DNA of 64,000 nt from Bacteroidaceae bacterium (GCA_024398615.1 JAKSIU010000006.1:28756-92755); one strand, 5' to 3'; counted from the stretch's first letter, positions 24,194 through 33,550 are shown. The notes: generated by a model not told the origin, from the letters alone. Numbers and translations are program-made.

Positions 24194-25009
24194 TTACTTG
24201 AGAAGTCCGTTGCGGATAACCTCAAGCTGACCCTTCATTTCAGCAAGCTGTGACTTGAATTCTGCAAGGTCCATTGCGTTCAGGACATCCAGAGGAGCAA
24301 GTGACTTTGACAGAGACTCGAGTTCGGGGTAGAATGCTACAAGCTGGTCAACGCTCTGCTTTGCAAGGATGAGACGGTATGTCAGGTTGGCTGCATCGTC
24401 ATCGGTCAGGGTTGATGTGAACTTGTCGATGTTCTGTGACAGAACGTAGAGTGATTCGATTGATGTTGCACCATTGAGTTCCCAGAACAGGCATACGCGG
24501 CCGTTCTTGACCTCTTCCTTATACAGGGCTGACATTTCATTGCTGATGTTGTCCTGACTGTTCTTGAGGAAGTTGCTCAGAGCTGAATCGTTGATGTCGG
24601 CGGCGAGCTTTGAAATGGCTGCAATGTATGCGTCGGCAGGCATTTCATAGAGCTTGGCAATTTCTGAATCAATCGAGAGCATTGCGATTGCGCGATATCT
24701 CTGTGCAAGAGTCGAGAGCTCGGCAACTGAAGCCGGATCAATGAGGTAAGACGGCTTGATGGCCTTTTCGCTGTCGGTAAGAACAATCTTGCCTTCCTTT
24801 GCTGCACCGATGAACGGATCCTGTGCCTTGGCGCTGAAAATGGCTGCAATGCTGTCAAGCTGCATCTGGATGTGTGCCTCAAGCTGCTGAATCTGGAATT
24901 CTTCCTGGGTGGTAGGGGCTGCTTCCTGTGCTGCTTTCTTCTTGTTGTTTCCGCATGATGTCACGGCAATCATAGCGCATGCCATCAGAATCAGAGAGAT
25001 TTTCTTCAT
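24194..25009 (-). CDS. Lipoprotein of unknown function
   Basis: A 271-residue protein with a signal peptide and lipobox VTSC (Cys19), then a low-complexity linker (GNNKKKAAQEAAPTTQEEF) and an almost entirely helical domain (HIQMQLDSIAAIFSAK, ADAYIAAISKLAADINDSAL, LAEMKGQLEVIRNGLLK). Possible coiled-coil segments occur near residues 35-55 and at the C-terminus. I do not recognise the family. It has its own -7 box (25057-25064) and is monocistronic, convergent with the ABC transporter gene. A helical envelope lipoprotein is all that can be said. Confidence 0.75.
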   Translation of the reverse strand: MKKISLILMACAMIAVTSCGNNKKKAAQEAAPTTQEEFQIQQLEAHIQMQLDSIAAIFSAKAQDPFIGAAKEGKIVLTDSEKAIKPSYLIDPASVAELSTLAQRYRAIAMLSIDSEIAKLYEMPADAYIAAISKLAADINDSALSNFLKNSQDNISNEMSALYKEEVKNGRVCLFWELNGATSIESLYVLSQNIDKFTSTLTDDDAANLTYRLILAKQSVDQLVAFYPELESLSKSLAPLDVLNAMDLAEFKSQLAEMKGQLEVIRNGLLK

Positions 25010-25056
25010 AATTGGTTTATTGTTTTATAAATTATTGTATTCTACGTCACAATGCG

Positions 25057-25064
25057 CAAAATTA
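25057..25064 (-). promoter_or_regulatory. -7 element for the lipoprotein gene
   Basis: CAAAATTA on plus, TAATTTTG on minus, matches TAnnTTTG, 47 nt before the start at 25009. Confidence 0.5.
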
Positions 25065-25085
25065 CAAAAAAAACAATATGGAATA

Positions 25086-27119
25086 CTATTTTTCGGACTT
25101 TTCCTGTCTCAAGGCTTCCAGTTTGAACATCTCGTCACGGTATTGGGCGGCTTCCATGAAATCCATACGGGCCGATGCCTGGCTCATGAGCTTGCGTGTG
25201 CGTGCAATGGCAACATCAAGCTGATTGGCTGTCATGCCTGCAAGGATAGGATCGGCCACCGAACGTGACATGTCCTGAATTGCATACTCCTTTGCGGTGA
25301 CCGGTTCCTTTGAGGATTCCCTTCCCTGGGTCAGAGGGGTCTGGGCAATGCTCTTCTCGATCTGCTTCGGCGTGATTCCGTGCTCGCTGTTGTAGCGCAT
25401 CTGCTTGTCGCGCCTGCGCCGGGTCTCGTTTATCGTGAGCTGCATGCTCTGCGTGATCCTGTCAGCGTACAGGATTACCTTGCCGTGAACATTTCTTGCG
25501 GCGCGGCCGGCTGTCTGCGTGAGCGAACGGTGGTCGCGGAGGAACCCCTCCTTATCGGCGTCAATGATGGCGACAAGTGATACCTCGGGAAGGTCCAGAC
25601 CTTCGCGGAGCAGGTTCACGCCAATCAGTACATCGTAAAGACCGGCACGCAGGTCGTTCATTATCTGAATGCGTTCCAACGTCTCTACATCGGAATGGAT
25701 GTAGTTGCATCGGACCCCGTTCTTGAGAAGATAATCGTTCAGTTCTTCGGCCATGCGTTTGGTCAGCGTGGTCACCAGCACACGTTCGTCCCGGGCGGAG
25801 CGTACGGCAATCTCTTCCATGAGGTCGTCAATCTGGTTCTTGCTGGGACGGACCTCGATTTCGGGGTCAAGCAGTCCAGTGGGGCGTATTACCTGGTCAA
25901 CCACCACGCCGCCGCTCTCACCGAGTTCAAAATCGGCCGGGGTGGCACTGACGTATATGGTCTGTCCTGTCAGTTCCTGGAATTCCTCGAACTTGAGCGG
26001 ACGGTTGTCCAGTGCGGCCGGCAGACGGAATCCGTATTCCACAAGGTTGGTCTTGCGCGCCCTGTCTCCACCGTACATGGCGTGAAGCTGGGGGACGCTC
26101 ACGTGGCTTTCGTCAATGACCAGCAGGAAGTCCTTGGGAAAGAAGTCCAGAAGACAGTAGGGGCGGGAGCCCTCCTGACGACCGTCAAAATAGCGGGAGT
26201 AGTTCTCGATGCCGGAGCAGTGCCCGAGTTCGCGTATCATCTCGATGTCGTATTCGACACGTTCCTTCAGTCGCTTGGCTTCAAGATTCTTGCCTATCTC
26301 TTCAAAGAATTCCACCTGTTTTACCAGATCGTCCTGAATGGCTCTGATGGCTCTTTCCTGGCTTTCCTTCGTGGTCATGAACAGGTTGGCGGGGAAAATG
26401 CGGTAACTTTCATACCGTTCAAGGCGTTCCCCCGTCAGGACATCGAATTCCTCGATGGAATCAATCTCGTCATCCCAGAACTGGATGCGGACAGCTGTGT
26501 CGCTGTAGGCAAGGTTTACATCGACATTGTCTCCCTTGACGCGGAAACAGCCTCGTCCCAGCTCCATGTCATTGCGTGTGTAAAGACTGTCCACAAGCCG
26601 GCGCAGCAGTACGTTGCGGTCAATGCGCTGACCCCTTTCAATCTCGATCACGTTGTTGTAGAAGTCAGCCGGATTGCCCATGCCGTAGATGCAGGAGACC
26701 GATGACACCACAATCACGTCATTCCTTCCCGAGAGCAGGGCCGATGTTGCCGCCAGCCTGAGCTTGTCAATCTCATCGTTTATTGCCAGGTCCTTTTCGA
26801 TATAGGTGTCAGTCGATGGGATATAGGCTTCGGGCTGGTAGTAGTCGTAGTATGAAACGTAGTATTCTACTGCATTTTCCGGGAAAAATGACTTGAACTC
26901 GCTGTATAGCTGTGCGGCCAGAGTCTTGTTGTGGCTTAGAATCAGGGTGGGGCGCCCAACGTTTTTGATAACGTTGGCGATTGTAAATGTTTTTCCCGAA
27001 CCTGTCACGCCCAGAAGGGTCTGCGCACGGGTTCCGTCCAGCACGCCTTCAGTAAGCTGGGCAATGGCCTGGGGCTGATCGCCTGTGGGCTGGAATGGTG
27101 AGACAAGTTTGAATTCCAT
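25086..27119 (-). CDS. uvrB: Excinuclease ABC subunit B
   Basis: Damage-verification helicase-like subunit of nucleotide excision repair, loaded by UvrA and partnered by UvrC. The 677-residue product has Walker A GVTGSGKTFTIANV near residue 40, the beta-hairpin region YYDYYQPEAYIPSTDTYIEKD, helicase motifs VIDESHVSVPQL and IIDADKEGFLRD with QTAGRAARN, and the C-terminal UVR domain (ARMDFMEAAQYRDEMFKLEAL). Complete and typical in length. Its start at 27119 lies 25 nt from a -7 box; uvrA is also in the window but unlinked (34426). Confidence 0.97.
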   Translation of the reverse strand: MEFKLVSPFQPTGDQPQAIAQLTEGVLDGTRAQTLLGVTGSGKTFTIANVIKNVGRPTLILSHNKTLAAQLYSEFKSFFPENAVEYYVSYYDYYQPEAYIPSTDTYIEKDLAINDEIDKLRLAATSALLSGRNDVIVVSSVSCIYGMGNPADFYNNVIEIERGQRIDRNVLLRRLVDSLYTRNDMELGRGCFRVKGDNVDVNLAYSDTAVRIQFWDDEIDSIEEFDVLTGERLERYESYRIFPANLFMTTKESQERAIRAIQDDLVKQVEFFEEIGKNLEAKRLKERVEYDIEMIRELGHCSGIENYSRYFDGRQEGSRPYCLLDFFPKDFLLVIDESHVSVPQLHAMYGGDRARKTNLVEYGFRLPAALDNRPLKFEEFQELTGQTIYVSATPADFELGESGGVVVDQVIRPTGLLDPEIEVRPSKNQIDDLMEEIAVRSARDERVLVTTLTKRMAEELNDYLLKNGVRCNYIHSDVETLERIQIMNDLRAGLYDVLIGVNLLREGLDLPEVSLVAIIDADKEGFLRDHRSLTQTAGRAARNVHGKVILYADRITQSMQLTINETRRRRDKQMRYNSEHGITPKQIEKSIAQTPLTQGRESSKEPVTAKEYAIQDMSRSVADPILAGMTANQLDVAIARTRKLMSQASARMDFMEAAQYRDEMFKLEALRQEKSEK

Positions 27120-27144
27120 TGCGGGGTTCGTGGGATAAATCGTG

Positions 27145-27152
27145 CAAAGTTA
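27145..27152 (-). promoter_or_regulatory. -7 element for uvrB
   Basis: CAAAGTTA on plus is TAACTTTG on minus, an exact TAnnTTTG match. No TTTG -33 at the expected spacing. No LexA/SOS-type box was recognised near it. Confidence 0.55.
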
Positions 27153-27169
27153 TTAAATTTACCGCCACG

Positions 27170-27631
27170 ATGAATACAGATGAAAGAAAACGGCTTGCAC
27201 GTGAGCTGTTTGAAAAAGGATATAACTGCTGTCAGGCGGTCGCAATGACATTCAGCGATGTACTGGATATGGAACCGGAGCAGGTGGCACGATTGGCATC
27301 GGGCTTCGGTGGTGGCATGGGACGCATGCGCGAAGTGTGCGGAACGGTGTCGGGGATGACTATGGTGGCTGGAGCAATCTGTCCGGCCAGTGACGTGTCG
27401 GACAAGGCGGCTAAAACAGCCAATTATGCTCTTGTCCAGGAGTTTGCGGCAAGTTTCAGGGAACAGAACGGCAGTATTATCTGTCGTGAACTGCTGGGAC
27501 TGTCCAGGCCGGAAGGGACTCCGGTGCCTCAGGATCGGACTCCGGAATACTACAGAAAGCGTCCGTGCGCGGAACTGTGTGCCATGGCTGCAGGTATTGT
27601 GGCTGAAAAATTGGAATCAATGAACAGATGA
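27170..27631 (+). CDS. C_GCAxxG_C_C family protein
   Basis: A 153-residue protein of the small cysteine-rich family named for its C-GCAxxG-C-C pattern: GYNCCQAVAMTF near residue 22, then SGFGGGMGRMREVCGTVSGM, then CPASDVS, CRELLGL and CAELCAMAAG. These proteins are thought to bind metal or act in redox chemistry, but the function is not established. An in-frame TTG at 27119 would extend it 17 codons into the uvrB promoter and is rejected. It ends in an ATGA overlap with the C69 dipeptidase gene. Confidence 0.88.
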   Translation: MNTDERKRLARELFEKGYNCCQAVAMTFSDVLDMEPEQVARLASGFGGGMGRMREVCGTVSGMTMVAGAICPASDVSDKAAKTANYALVQEFAASFREQNGSIICRELLGLSRPEGTPVPQDRTPEYYRKRPCAELCAMAAGIVAEKLESMNR

Positions 27632-29289
27632 AAAATGACAATATGAAAAAAAGACTTCTTTCGGTGCTGCTCTCATGCACCATTGCAACAGGCGCTCTGG
27701 CTTGTACAAATCTGATTGTAACACGTGGTGCATCGGTCGATGGCTGTAATATGACCACTTATGCGGCCGATTCGCATGAACTGTTCGGTGCGCTGCATTT
27801 CGTGCCGGCGCAGGACTGGGCTCCGGGTTCCATGCGCAGCATTGAGGAGTGGGATACCGGAAAGCATCTGGGCGAGATACCGCAGGCAAGCCATACCTTT
27901 TCGGTGATAGGAAACATGAACGAATGCCAGCTGACAATAGGCGAAACGACTTTCGGGGGCATAGAGTTCTATGACAGTACCGCCATCATGGACTACGGGT
28001 CGCTTATCTACGTGGCTCTGGAACGTTGCCGTACCGCCCGTGAGGCCATTGCACTAATTGACGATCTCATGCAGAAATACGGTTACGCTTCAGAAGGCGA
28101 ATCGTTTACCATTGCCGATCCAAACGAGGTCTGGATTATGGAAATTGTTGGAAAAAATCCAAAGTTCGACAAGAAGGGACGCAATGTTAACCGCGGTGCC
28201 GTATGGGTTGCCAAGCGCATTCCTGACGGGTATATTTCAGGCCATGCCAATCAGTCGAGAATCACTACCATTGATTTCAATGACCCGGAGAACTGCCTTT
28301 ATTCGAAGGATGTCATAGAGCAGGCACGTCAGCAGGGCCTCTACAGCGGCAGTGATGCCGATTTCAGTTTCTGCGATGTCTACAATCCTCTGGATTTCGG
28401 TGCAGCGCGCGGTTGCGAGGCACGTGTGTGGTCATTCTTCAACCGTTTTGTCGAGGGCATGGACCAGTATCTGGATTATGCAATGGGCTATGACCTGAAG
28501 AACCACATGCCGCTCTATGTCAAGCCAAAGGACAAAATCAGCTTCAAGCAGCTGGCTGACATGATGCGTGATCACTTTGAAGGTACTCCGATGGATATGA
28601 CCACCGATATAGGAGCCGGCGGAAGTCATCTGCCATACCGCTGGCGTCCCATGGAGTGGGAGTATCAGGGCTGGACATATGTGAATGAACGCGCCATTGC
28701 CACACAGCAGACCGGCTGGTGGTTCGTCTCGCAGATGTATCAGGACCGTGAGACCGGTGTCTACTGGTTCGGCGTTGATGATACGGCAACTTCACCGCTC
28801 ATGCCGTTCTTCTCATGTGCGGCAGGTATTCCGTTCTGTGTTTCCATGGATAACGGTTCCATGGTGGAGTATTCTGACAGTGCCATGTTCTGGGCTGTCA
28901 ACCGCATTGCCCAGTTCTGCTATCTGCGCTACGACCGCATAGGTGCCGAAGTGCGCAGCGTGATTGACGGGTATGAGAACGATGTCAAAGCCCGTGTCGA
29001 CAGACTTCTTGACGAAATCAAGGGGCAGACAGCTGTTCAGGCCAGTGGCCGGCTGACAAACTTCGGCAATGACAATGCCGAGGCTCTCTTGGCAAAGTGG
29101 CAGGATCTGGACCGCTATCTGCTTGTGAAGTACATTGACGGCAATATCAAGAAGCAGAATCCTGACGGTTCCTTTGCCACAAACGGTTTCAGCGATAAAA
29201 TACCTGAGTTCCCGACCCAGGAGGACTATAGTGAACATTGGAAGGCTGCAGTGGTGCGCGACAACGGTGACATCCTGCGCGTTAAATAA
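27628..29289 (+). CDS. C69 family dipeptidase, exported
   Basis: An N-terminal-nucleophile dipeptidase of the PepD type, cleaving a broad range of dipeptides. The 553-residue precursor has a signal peptide ending ALA, directly followed by Cys26 (CTNLIVTRGASVDGCN), so removal of the signal would expose the catalytic cysteine, as in exported C69 enzymes. TYAADSHELFG, GESFTIADPNEVWIMEI and HANQSRITTID are typical family segments. The start overlaps the preceding gene by 4 nt; an internal ATG at 27643 (MKKRLLS) is a possible alternative. With DPP5 and M24 it supports peptide catabolism in the periplasm. Confidence 0.9.
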   Translation: MKNDNMKKRLLSVLLSCTIATGALACTNLIVTRGASVDGCNMTTYAADSHELFGALHFVPAQDWAPGSMRSIEEWDTGKHLGEIPQASHTFSVIGNMNECQLTIGETTFGGIEFYDSTAIMDYGSLIYVALERCRTAREAIALIDDLMQKYGYASEGESFTIADPNEVWIMEIVGKNPKFDKKGRNVNRGAVWVAKRIPDGYISGHANQSRITTIDFNDPENCLYSKDVIEQARQQGLYSGSDADFSFCDVYNPLDFGAARGCEARVWSFFNRFVEGMDQYLDYAMGYDLKNHMPLYVKPKDKISFKQLADMMRDHFEGTPMDMTTDIGAGGSHLPYRWRPMEWEYQGWTYVNERAIATQQTGWWFVSQMYQDRETGVYWFGVDDTATSPLMPFFSCAAGIPFCVSMDNGSMVEYSDSAMFWAVNRIAQFCYLRYDRIGAEVRSVIDGYENDVKARVDRLLDEIKGQTAVQASGRLTNFGNDNAEALLAKWQDLDRYLLVKYIDGNIKKQNPDGSFATNGFSDKIPEFPTQEDYSEHWKAAVVRDNGDILRVK

Positions 29290-29306
29290 TAAATAACACT
29301 GCTTAA

Positions 29307-29338
29307 CTTGCAACGTTCACTCCAAAGCAGTACCTTTG
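29307..29338 (+). promoter_or_regulatory. Promoter of the bamD operon
   Basis: CTTG at 29307-29310 and TACCTTTG at 29331-29338 with a 20-nt spacer; 20 nt upstream of the bamD start. Confidence 0.7.
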
Positions 29339-29358
29339 CAGACTGAAAATTGATTTGA

Positions 29359-30192
29359 ATGCGTAGAAGCGCTTTACATATCGCTCTTGTCTGTGCACTG
29401 TTCATGCTGATGACGGCCTGCTCGGGATATAATAAAATCCTGAAGGCATCGGACTATAACACCAAGTACAGTCTGGCCAAGTCGCTGTTCGCCGAGGGCA
29501 AATTTACCGCATGCAGTTCCATTCTGGAAGAGTGTGTGGCTTATCAGCGCGGTACCCAGCAGGCAGAAGAGTCGATGTTCCTGTTGGCAACCTGTTATTT
29601 CGAACTGAAGGACTATCTGTCAGCATCGGAATATTATCTGACATGCTACAGGACATACCCGAACAGCGCCTATTCTGAGGAATGCCTGTTCCGTTCGGGA
29701 AAGAGTCTTTTCCTGGATACTCCGGATCCAAGACTTGACGCTACTAGCACGAACCACGCCATCGGTCAGCTCCAGACCTTTGTCGAGACATATCCGCTCA
29801 GCAAGTACAAGGATCAGGCCGAGGATATGATTTATGTCATGTTCGACCGTCTTGTAGAAAAGGAACTTGGGTCAGCGGACCTCTACTACAACATGGGCAA
29901 TTATCTGGGAAACAATTTCCAGTCGTGCATAATTGTGGCTGAGAATGCTCTGCGTGACTATCCTTACACCAAGTATCGTGAGGAACTGTCAAAACTTATT
30001 CTAAAGGCAAAGTTCCAGATGGCCCAGGAGAGTGTGGCTGAGAAACGTGATGCGCGTTATCGTGACGCCATTGATGAATACTATGCATTCAAGAATGAAT
30101 TTCCGGAGAGTTCCTTTATGAAGGAGGCTGACAGGATTTTCAGGATTTCAAGTAAAAATATCAGCGATAAGGATTTAACAACTGAAGAATAA
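29359..30192 (+). CDS. bamD: Outer membrane protein assembly factor BamD
   Basis: Lipoprotein component of the BAM complex that folds beta-barrel proteins into the outer membrane. The 277-residue product has a signal peptide with lipobox MTAC (Cys21) and five TPR-like helical repeats across about residues 35-265 (YSLAKSLFAEGKFTACSSIL, SMFLLATCYFELKDYLSASEY, HAIGQLQTFVETYPLSKYKD, RYRDAIDEYYAFKNEFPESS). The BamD-omega-DUF4293 order is the standard Bacteroidota arrangement. First gene of the operon; 1 nt separates it from the next start. Confidence 0.94.
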   Translation: MRRSALHIALVCALFMLMTACSGYNKILKASDYNTKYSLAKSLFAEGKFTACSSILEECVAYQRGTQQAEESMFLLATCYFELKDYLSASEYYLTCYRTYPNSAYSEECLFRSGKSLFLDTPDPRLDATSTNHAIGQLQTFVETYPLSKYKDQAEDMIYVMFDRLVEKELGSADLYYNMGNYLGNNFQSCIIVAENALRDYPYTKYREELSKLILKAKFQMAQESVAEKRDARYRDAIDEYYAFKNEFPESSFMKEADRIFRISSKNISDKDLTTEE

Positions 30193-30193
30193 A

Positions 30194-30526
30194 ATGGATT
30201 TCAAGAAGACAAATGCTCCAACCAATACGGTTACCCGCAATATGGTTGATTTCGTTCAGGAGACTGGCAACGTTTATGAAAGCGTAGTCATAATGAGCAA
30301 GCGCGCGAATCAGATTTCTGTTGAAATGAAGGACGAGCTCAAACAGAAGCTTGAAGAGTTCGGTACAACCACTGACAATCTTGAGGAGATGTTCGAGAAC
30401 AGGGAACAGATTGAGATTTCACGCTATTACGAGCGCCTTCCCAAACCCACTCTCATTGCAGCTCAGGAGTTTGAAGACGACAAGATCTATTTCCGTAATC
30501 CTGCCAAGGAAAAGGACAACATGTAA
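30194..30526 (+). CDS. rpoZ: DNA-directed RNA polymerase subunit omega (Bacteroidota type)
   Basis: A 110-residue RpoZ/Rpb6-like subunit that assists RNA polymerase assembly. KKTNAPTNTVTRNMVDFVQE and SVVIMSKRANQISVEMKDEL carry the conserved omega/Rpb6 helix (IMSKRANQI resembles the VAxRARQL-type motif), with an acidic linker and FEDDKIYFRNP after it. The call depends heavily on position between bamD and DUF4293, where this subunit is always found in Bacteroidota. 1 nt after bamD, 3 nt before the next gene. Confidence 0.88.
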   Translation: MDFKKTNAPTNTVTRNMVDFVQETGNVYESVVIMSKRANQISVEMKDELKQKLEEFGTTTDNLEEMFENREQIEISRYYERLPKPTLIAAQEFEDDKIYFRNPAKEKDNM

Positions 30527-30529
30527 GGG

Positions 30530-31003
30530 ATGAAGATAGAATTCTACCTGCATCAGATATGGCTGGCAATCATCTGCATTTTGATGTTTGCCAGTCTTCT
30601 TCTTCCTGTCGGACAGCTGGTCAGCATGGAAGGGGCAAGCGGAGAGCTGACAAACTGGCGTCTCAATTTCGTTGAAGGCGAGAGCAGCGGGGCGCTTTGG
30701 GGATTGGGCGTGATACTGGTCATCACTCTGGCTGTAGGCATCTTTGAACTGCTTCTGTCCGGATTCCGCAATTTCGTTCTCCAGAAGAGGCTTCTTGTTT
30801 TCATGATGCTGATGACTGTGGGCTATTATATTGTACTGGCAATCTATGTGCTTCTTCTTAAAGGCGATGCACATTTCGTTCCGTCAATCTGGATGGCATT
30901 TCCATTGGTTTCGCTCATTCTCGAATATATGACCATTCACGGCGTTTCGAAGGCTGAGGCGAACATAATAGCACGTGCAAACGGCTTCCGCCTGCGCGAC
31001 TGA
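30530..31003 (+). CDS. DUF4293 family membrane protein
   Basis: A 157-residue protein with four hydrophobic segments (about residues 10-30, 58-78, 88-110, 119-139) and a cytoplasmic C-terminus (EANIIARANGFRLRD) characteristic of DUF4293. The function is unknown. Conserved third gene of the bamD-rpoZ operon, which suggests a link to envelope biogenesis or to expression of the operon. Confidence 0.9.
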   Translation: MKIEFYLHQIWLAIICILMFASLLLPVGQLVSMEGASGELTNWRLNFVEGESSGALWGLGVILVITLAVGIFELLLSGFRNFVLQKRLLVFMMLMTVGYYIVLAIYVLLLKGDAHFVPSIWMAFPLVSLILEYMTIHGVSKAEANIIARANGFRLRD

Positions 31004-31024
31004 TTCAATTATGTCATTCTGCTT

Positions 31025-31714
31025 TCAGAACCGCACCATGTATGTGGCGCGAACTGAGATAGTGCCGTTGGCACAACGGGCAAAGTAGTCTGTTTTGGAT
31101 ATTCCGAATATATTGCCCAGACCGAAATAATATCGGCCTTCAATACCGAACGTGCCCATACCGGTGTGCAGCTCGGCTCCGATGCCGGCGGTAATACCGT
31201 AGTCGAATTTGTTTTCGGTGTCTTTTCCGTATTGCTCCACCACATAATTAGGGCGGTTGCTAATGTCCCATGGCTCTGCCCCTCCATAGATTTCCTTTTC
31301 GCTGATCAGGTATGAAATCTGGGGACCGGCATTCAAGTAACCCTGAAGGCCTCGTATTTCACGTCCGACTCCCAGGTGTGCCATGAACGGGAGGTCAATG
31401 TAATGTGTTACTCTGGAGTATTCATTGCCGGAACCGTCTTCTATGAGTTCAGTCCATCCTCTTACAGAATAATTCAACTCGGTCTGTGTTCCACAAATCA
31501 GGAAAAAGTATTTTTCTGTGGTGTGGCGGAATGAGACTCCGAACATCGGCTCCGGGTGGAGCGTCTGCTTGATCTTGGGGACGAATGATATTGTGTTGGT
31601 CTCCATACCGGCGCTGACGCCAAGGAATTTCATGTTACGCGGGCTTCCGACCTGCGCGAAGGCAGTTCCGGCCATTGCTGCGAACGCAAGACAAAAAAGC
31701 GCCTTTTTCATCAT
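31025..31714 (-). CDS. PorT-like outer-membrane beta-barrel protein
   Basis: A 229-residue protein with a signal peptide (residues 1-21, ALFCLAFAAMAGTAFAQ) and an 8-10 stranded small barrel (OMP_b-brl type): FLGVSAGMETNTISFVPKIK, FGVSFRHTTEKYFFL, GLQGYLNAGPQISYL, KFDYGITAGIGAELHTGMG and the terminal strand ISVRATYMVRF. The start overlaps the LysM gene stop by 4 nt (ATGA), so the two are coupled. A PorT-type family role in secretion or gliding cannot be assumed from such a general fold. Confidence 0.82.
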   Translation of the reverse strand: MMKKALFCLAFAAMAGTAFAQVGSPRNMKFLGVSAGMETNTISFVPKIKQTLHPEPMFGVSFRHTTEKYFFLICGTQTELNYSVRGWTELIEDGSGNEYSRVTHYIDLPFMAHLGVGREIRGLQGYLNAGPQISYLISEKEIYGGAEPWDISNRPNYVVEQYGKDTENKFDYGITAGIGAELHTGMGTFGIEGRYYFGLGNIFGISKTDYFARCANGTISVRATYMVRF

Positions 31715-33525
31715 CTGTCGAAATCAATCTTTTCGACTTTGTACTCATTGGAGAAGTGTACAAAGAAGACTTTGCGGTTAATGAATCCGCCCCAGTTGCT
31801 CACACGGTCAAACTTGAATCCCATCTGAACCGGTTTGGTTTGGATATTATCCAGATTCTTTTCAAAGTTCGGGCCATATAAAGCCATTCCTTTGAGGAAA
31901 TAGTATCCGGCGTCATATCCGTACGATGCATAATTCGGAAAACTGACCATCATCTGTCTGCCGAATGAACGAATGAAATCGTTTCCGAAATCAATTGATT
32001 CCTGGAGAAGATTGTTGGTGTAGAACCATGAATAGAACCATGTGTCACATTCGCATAACTGTTCAAGGAGATTGGATGCGTATATCTGATATTCGGGATA
32101 GCCGAACAGGCAGCAATGCACATTTTCGCTCTTTGTGCGGTTGATCAGTTGAAGGATCGGCAGCATGGTCTGAAGAGGTCCGCTTTCCGGTGAATCCAGA
32201 ATGAATATGTTCTGTTTCAATGAATCAATGCAGTCGATTATCGGTTGAGCGGTTGTGTCAACCGGAACTTTATGGATAGAGTAGTGCTTGTTAGATGCAA
32301 GGAGTTCAAGATTCTCAAGGAAATGGTTTTCGGCCTTTTCTCCAGATTCCAGTATGATGATGTTGGGTCTTTTGAACTGCTTTTCAAAATGATCCAGAAT
32401 ATCCTGCGTGAAATATGATTGGGGGGTGATAAGCTGGAAAATGTGCGGATTGGTGAAAACCTCGTCGGCATTCGAGTTGAATGGGAGTACAACAGGTATT
32501 GACTTGCTGCTGGACCATTCTGCAATATCGGATATGTGCCTGGTCCATTTCGGTCCGAAGATGATGTCCGTTTCCTCAAACGAAGGGGTTTCAATCAGTT
32601 TGTCAATGGATGTCCCTTCATTTCCGGTGTCAAGTATTTTGAGGTCAACGGATATGCCTTCGGTCTTGAGCTTCTTGACGGCCAGAAGAACGCCGCGGGT
32701 GAACTCCAGCATCTTGGATTTTTCCGGGGCACTGGATTCGTCAAGACCGAACGGCAGAAGCATGGTTGCGGCAACGTGTCGGGGCGTCCATGTGGAAGAT
32801 TCGGTAAGTGTCCGGTCTTCAAAAATCTGTTCGATCTCAAATTGTGCATATTTCAGCTCATTCTCCTCCATCTCGGCCAGTTCCTGCTCTGAACGGGGAA
32901 TGACTACAATGTCTCCCTGACGGAGAACACGTGTCCTGTACTGTGGATTTGCCGTCAGGAACTCGTCTTCTGTCATTCCGAAATCCTTGCAGATACGGTA
33001 TATGGTGGTGCGTTTTTCAATCCGGATTCTGGCCTTTGTTTTCCTTTCATTATTTACATTGTTCCCGTCATCCGATGTATTCACGCCAGATACTTCCTGT
33101 CCTGCAATGTCTGATATGGTTTCAGTTTGCGAGTCATCAGAACCGGATTTAGGGATGGCAATGATCATTCCGGCCTTGAGAGTTTCAACGGTCAGACCGG
33201 GATTGGCATCACAAATCTCCTTTATTGATACATTGTTGCTTTTTGAAAGACTGTATAGAGTCTCGCCCGATGCAACGGTGTGGAAACTGTTGCTGTCACT
33301 TGTTACGTTCTTGGGAATTATAAGAGTCTGGCCGGCATAAATGACCTTGTCACTACCCGGGTTGAGTCTTATGATGTCCTCTTCAGACACGCCATACATA
33401 CGTGAGATCGAGTATAACCCCTGGCCTTTTTCAACTGTGTGGACAAAATTGTTCTGAGCATGTGAACTGAATAAGGATGTTATGCTCAGTATGGTCAGCA
33501 GGAATATGAATTTTGTTCTGATCAT
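31711..33525 (-). CDS. LysM-domain protein with periplasmic-binding-like domain
   Basis: A 604-residue exported protein: signal peptide residues 1-23 (FIFLLTILSITSLFSSHAQ), three LysM domains (~25-70 HTVEKGQGLYSISRMYGVSE; ~80-125 HTVASGETLYSLSKSNNVSI; ~160-210 IRIEKRTTIYRICKDFGMTE) that bind peptidoglycan, then ~260-600 with the fold of a type-I periplasmic binding protein (VAATMLLPFGLDE, DIIFGPKWTRHISDIAEW, NIFILDSPESGPLQT, NYASYGYDAGYYFLKGMALY). In Bacteroidota such proteins are probably wall-associated sensors or scaffolds; the ligand is unknown. The start at 33525 follows the -7 box at 33551-33558; an upstream in-frame ATG at 33627 is rejected. First gene of a two-gene unit with the OMP. 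Confidence 0.9.
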   Translation of the reverse strand: MIRTKFIFLLTILSITSLFSSHAQNNFVHTVEKGQGLYSISRMYGVSEEDIIRLNPGSDKVIYAGQTLIIPKNVTSDSNSFHTVASGETLYSLSKSNNVSIKEICDANPGLTVETLKAGMIIAIPKSGSDDSQTETISDIAGQEVSGVNTSDDGNNVNNERKTKARIRIEKRTTIYRICKDFGMTEDEFLTANPQYRTRVLRQGDIVVIPRSEQELAEMEENELKYAQFEIEQIFEDRTLTESSTWTPRHVAATMLLPFGLDESSAPEKSKMLEFTRGVLLAVKKLKTEGISVDLKILDTGNEGTSIDKLIETPSFEETDIIFGPKWTRHISDIAEWSSSKSIPVVLPFNSNADEVFTNPHIFQLITPQSYFTQDILDHFEKQFKRPNIIILESGEKAENHFLENLELLASNKHYSIHKVPVDTTAQPIIDCIDSLKQNIFILDSPESGPLQTMLPILQLINRTKSENVHCCLFGYPEYQIYASNLLEQLCECDTWFYSWFYTNNLLQESIDFGNDFIRSFGRQMMVSFPNYASYGYDAGYYFLKGMALYGPNFEKNLDNIQTKPVQMGFKFDRVSNWGGFINRKVFFVHFSNEYKVEKIDFDR

Positions 33526-33550
33526 ATATGGGTTTTGCTCTATTATTCTG

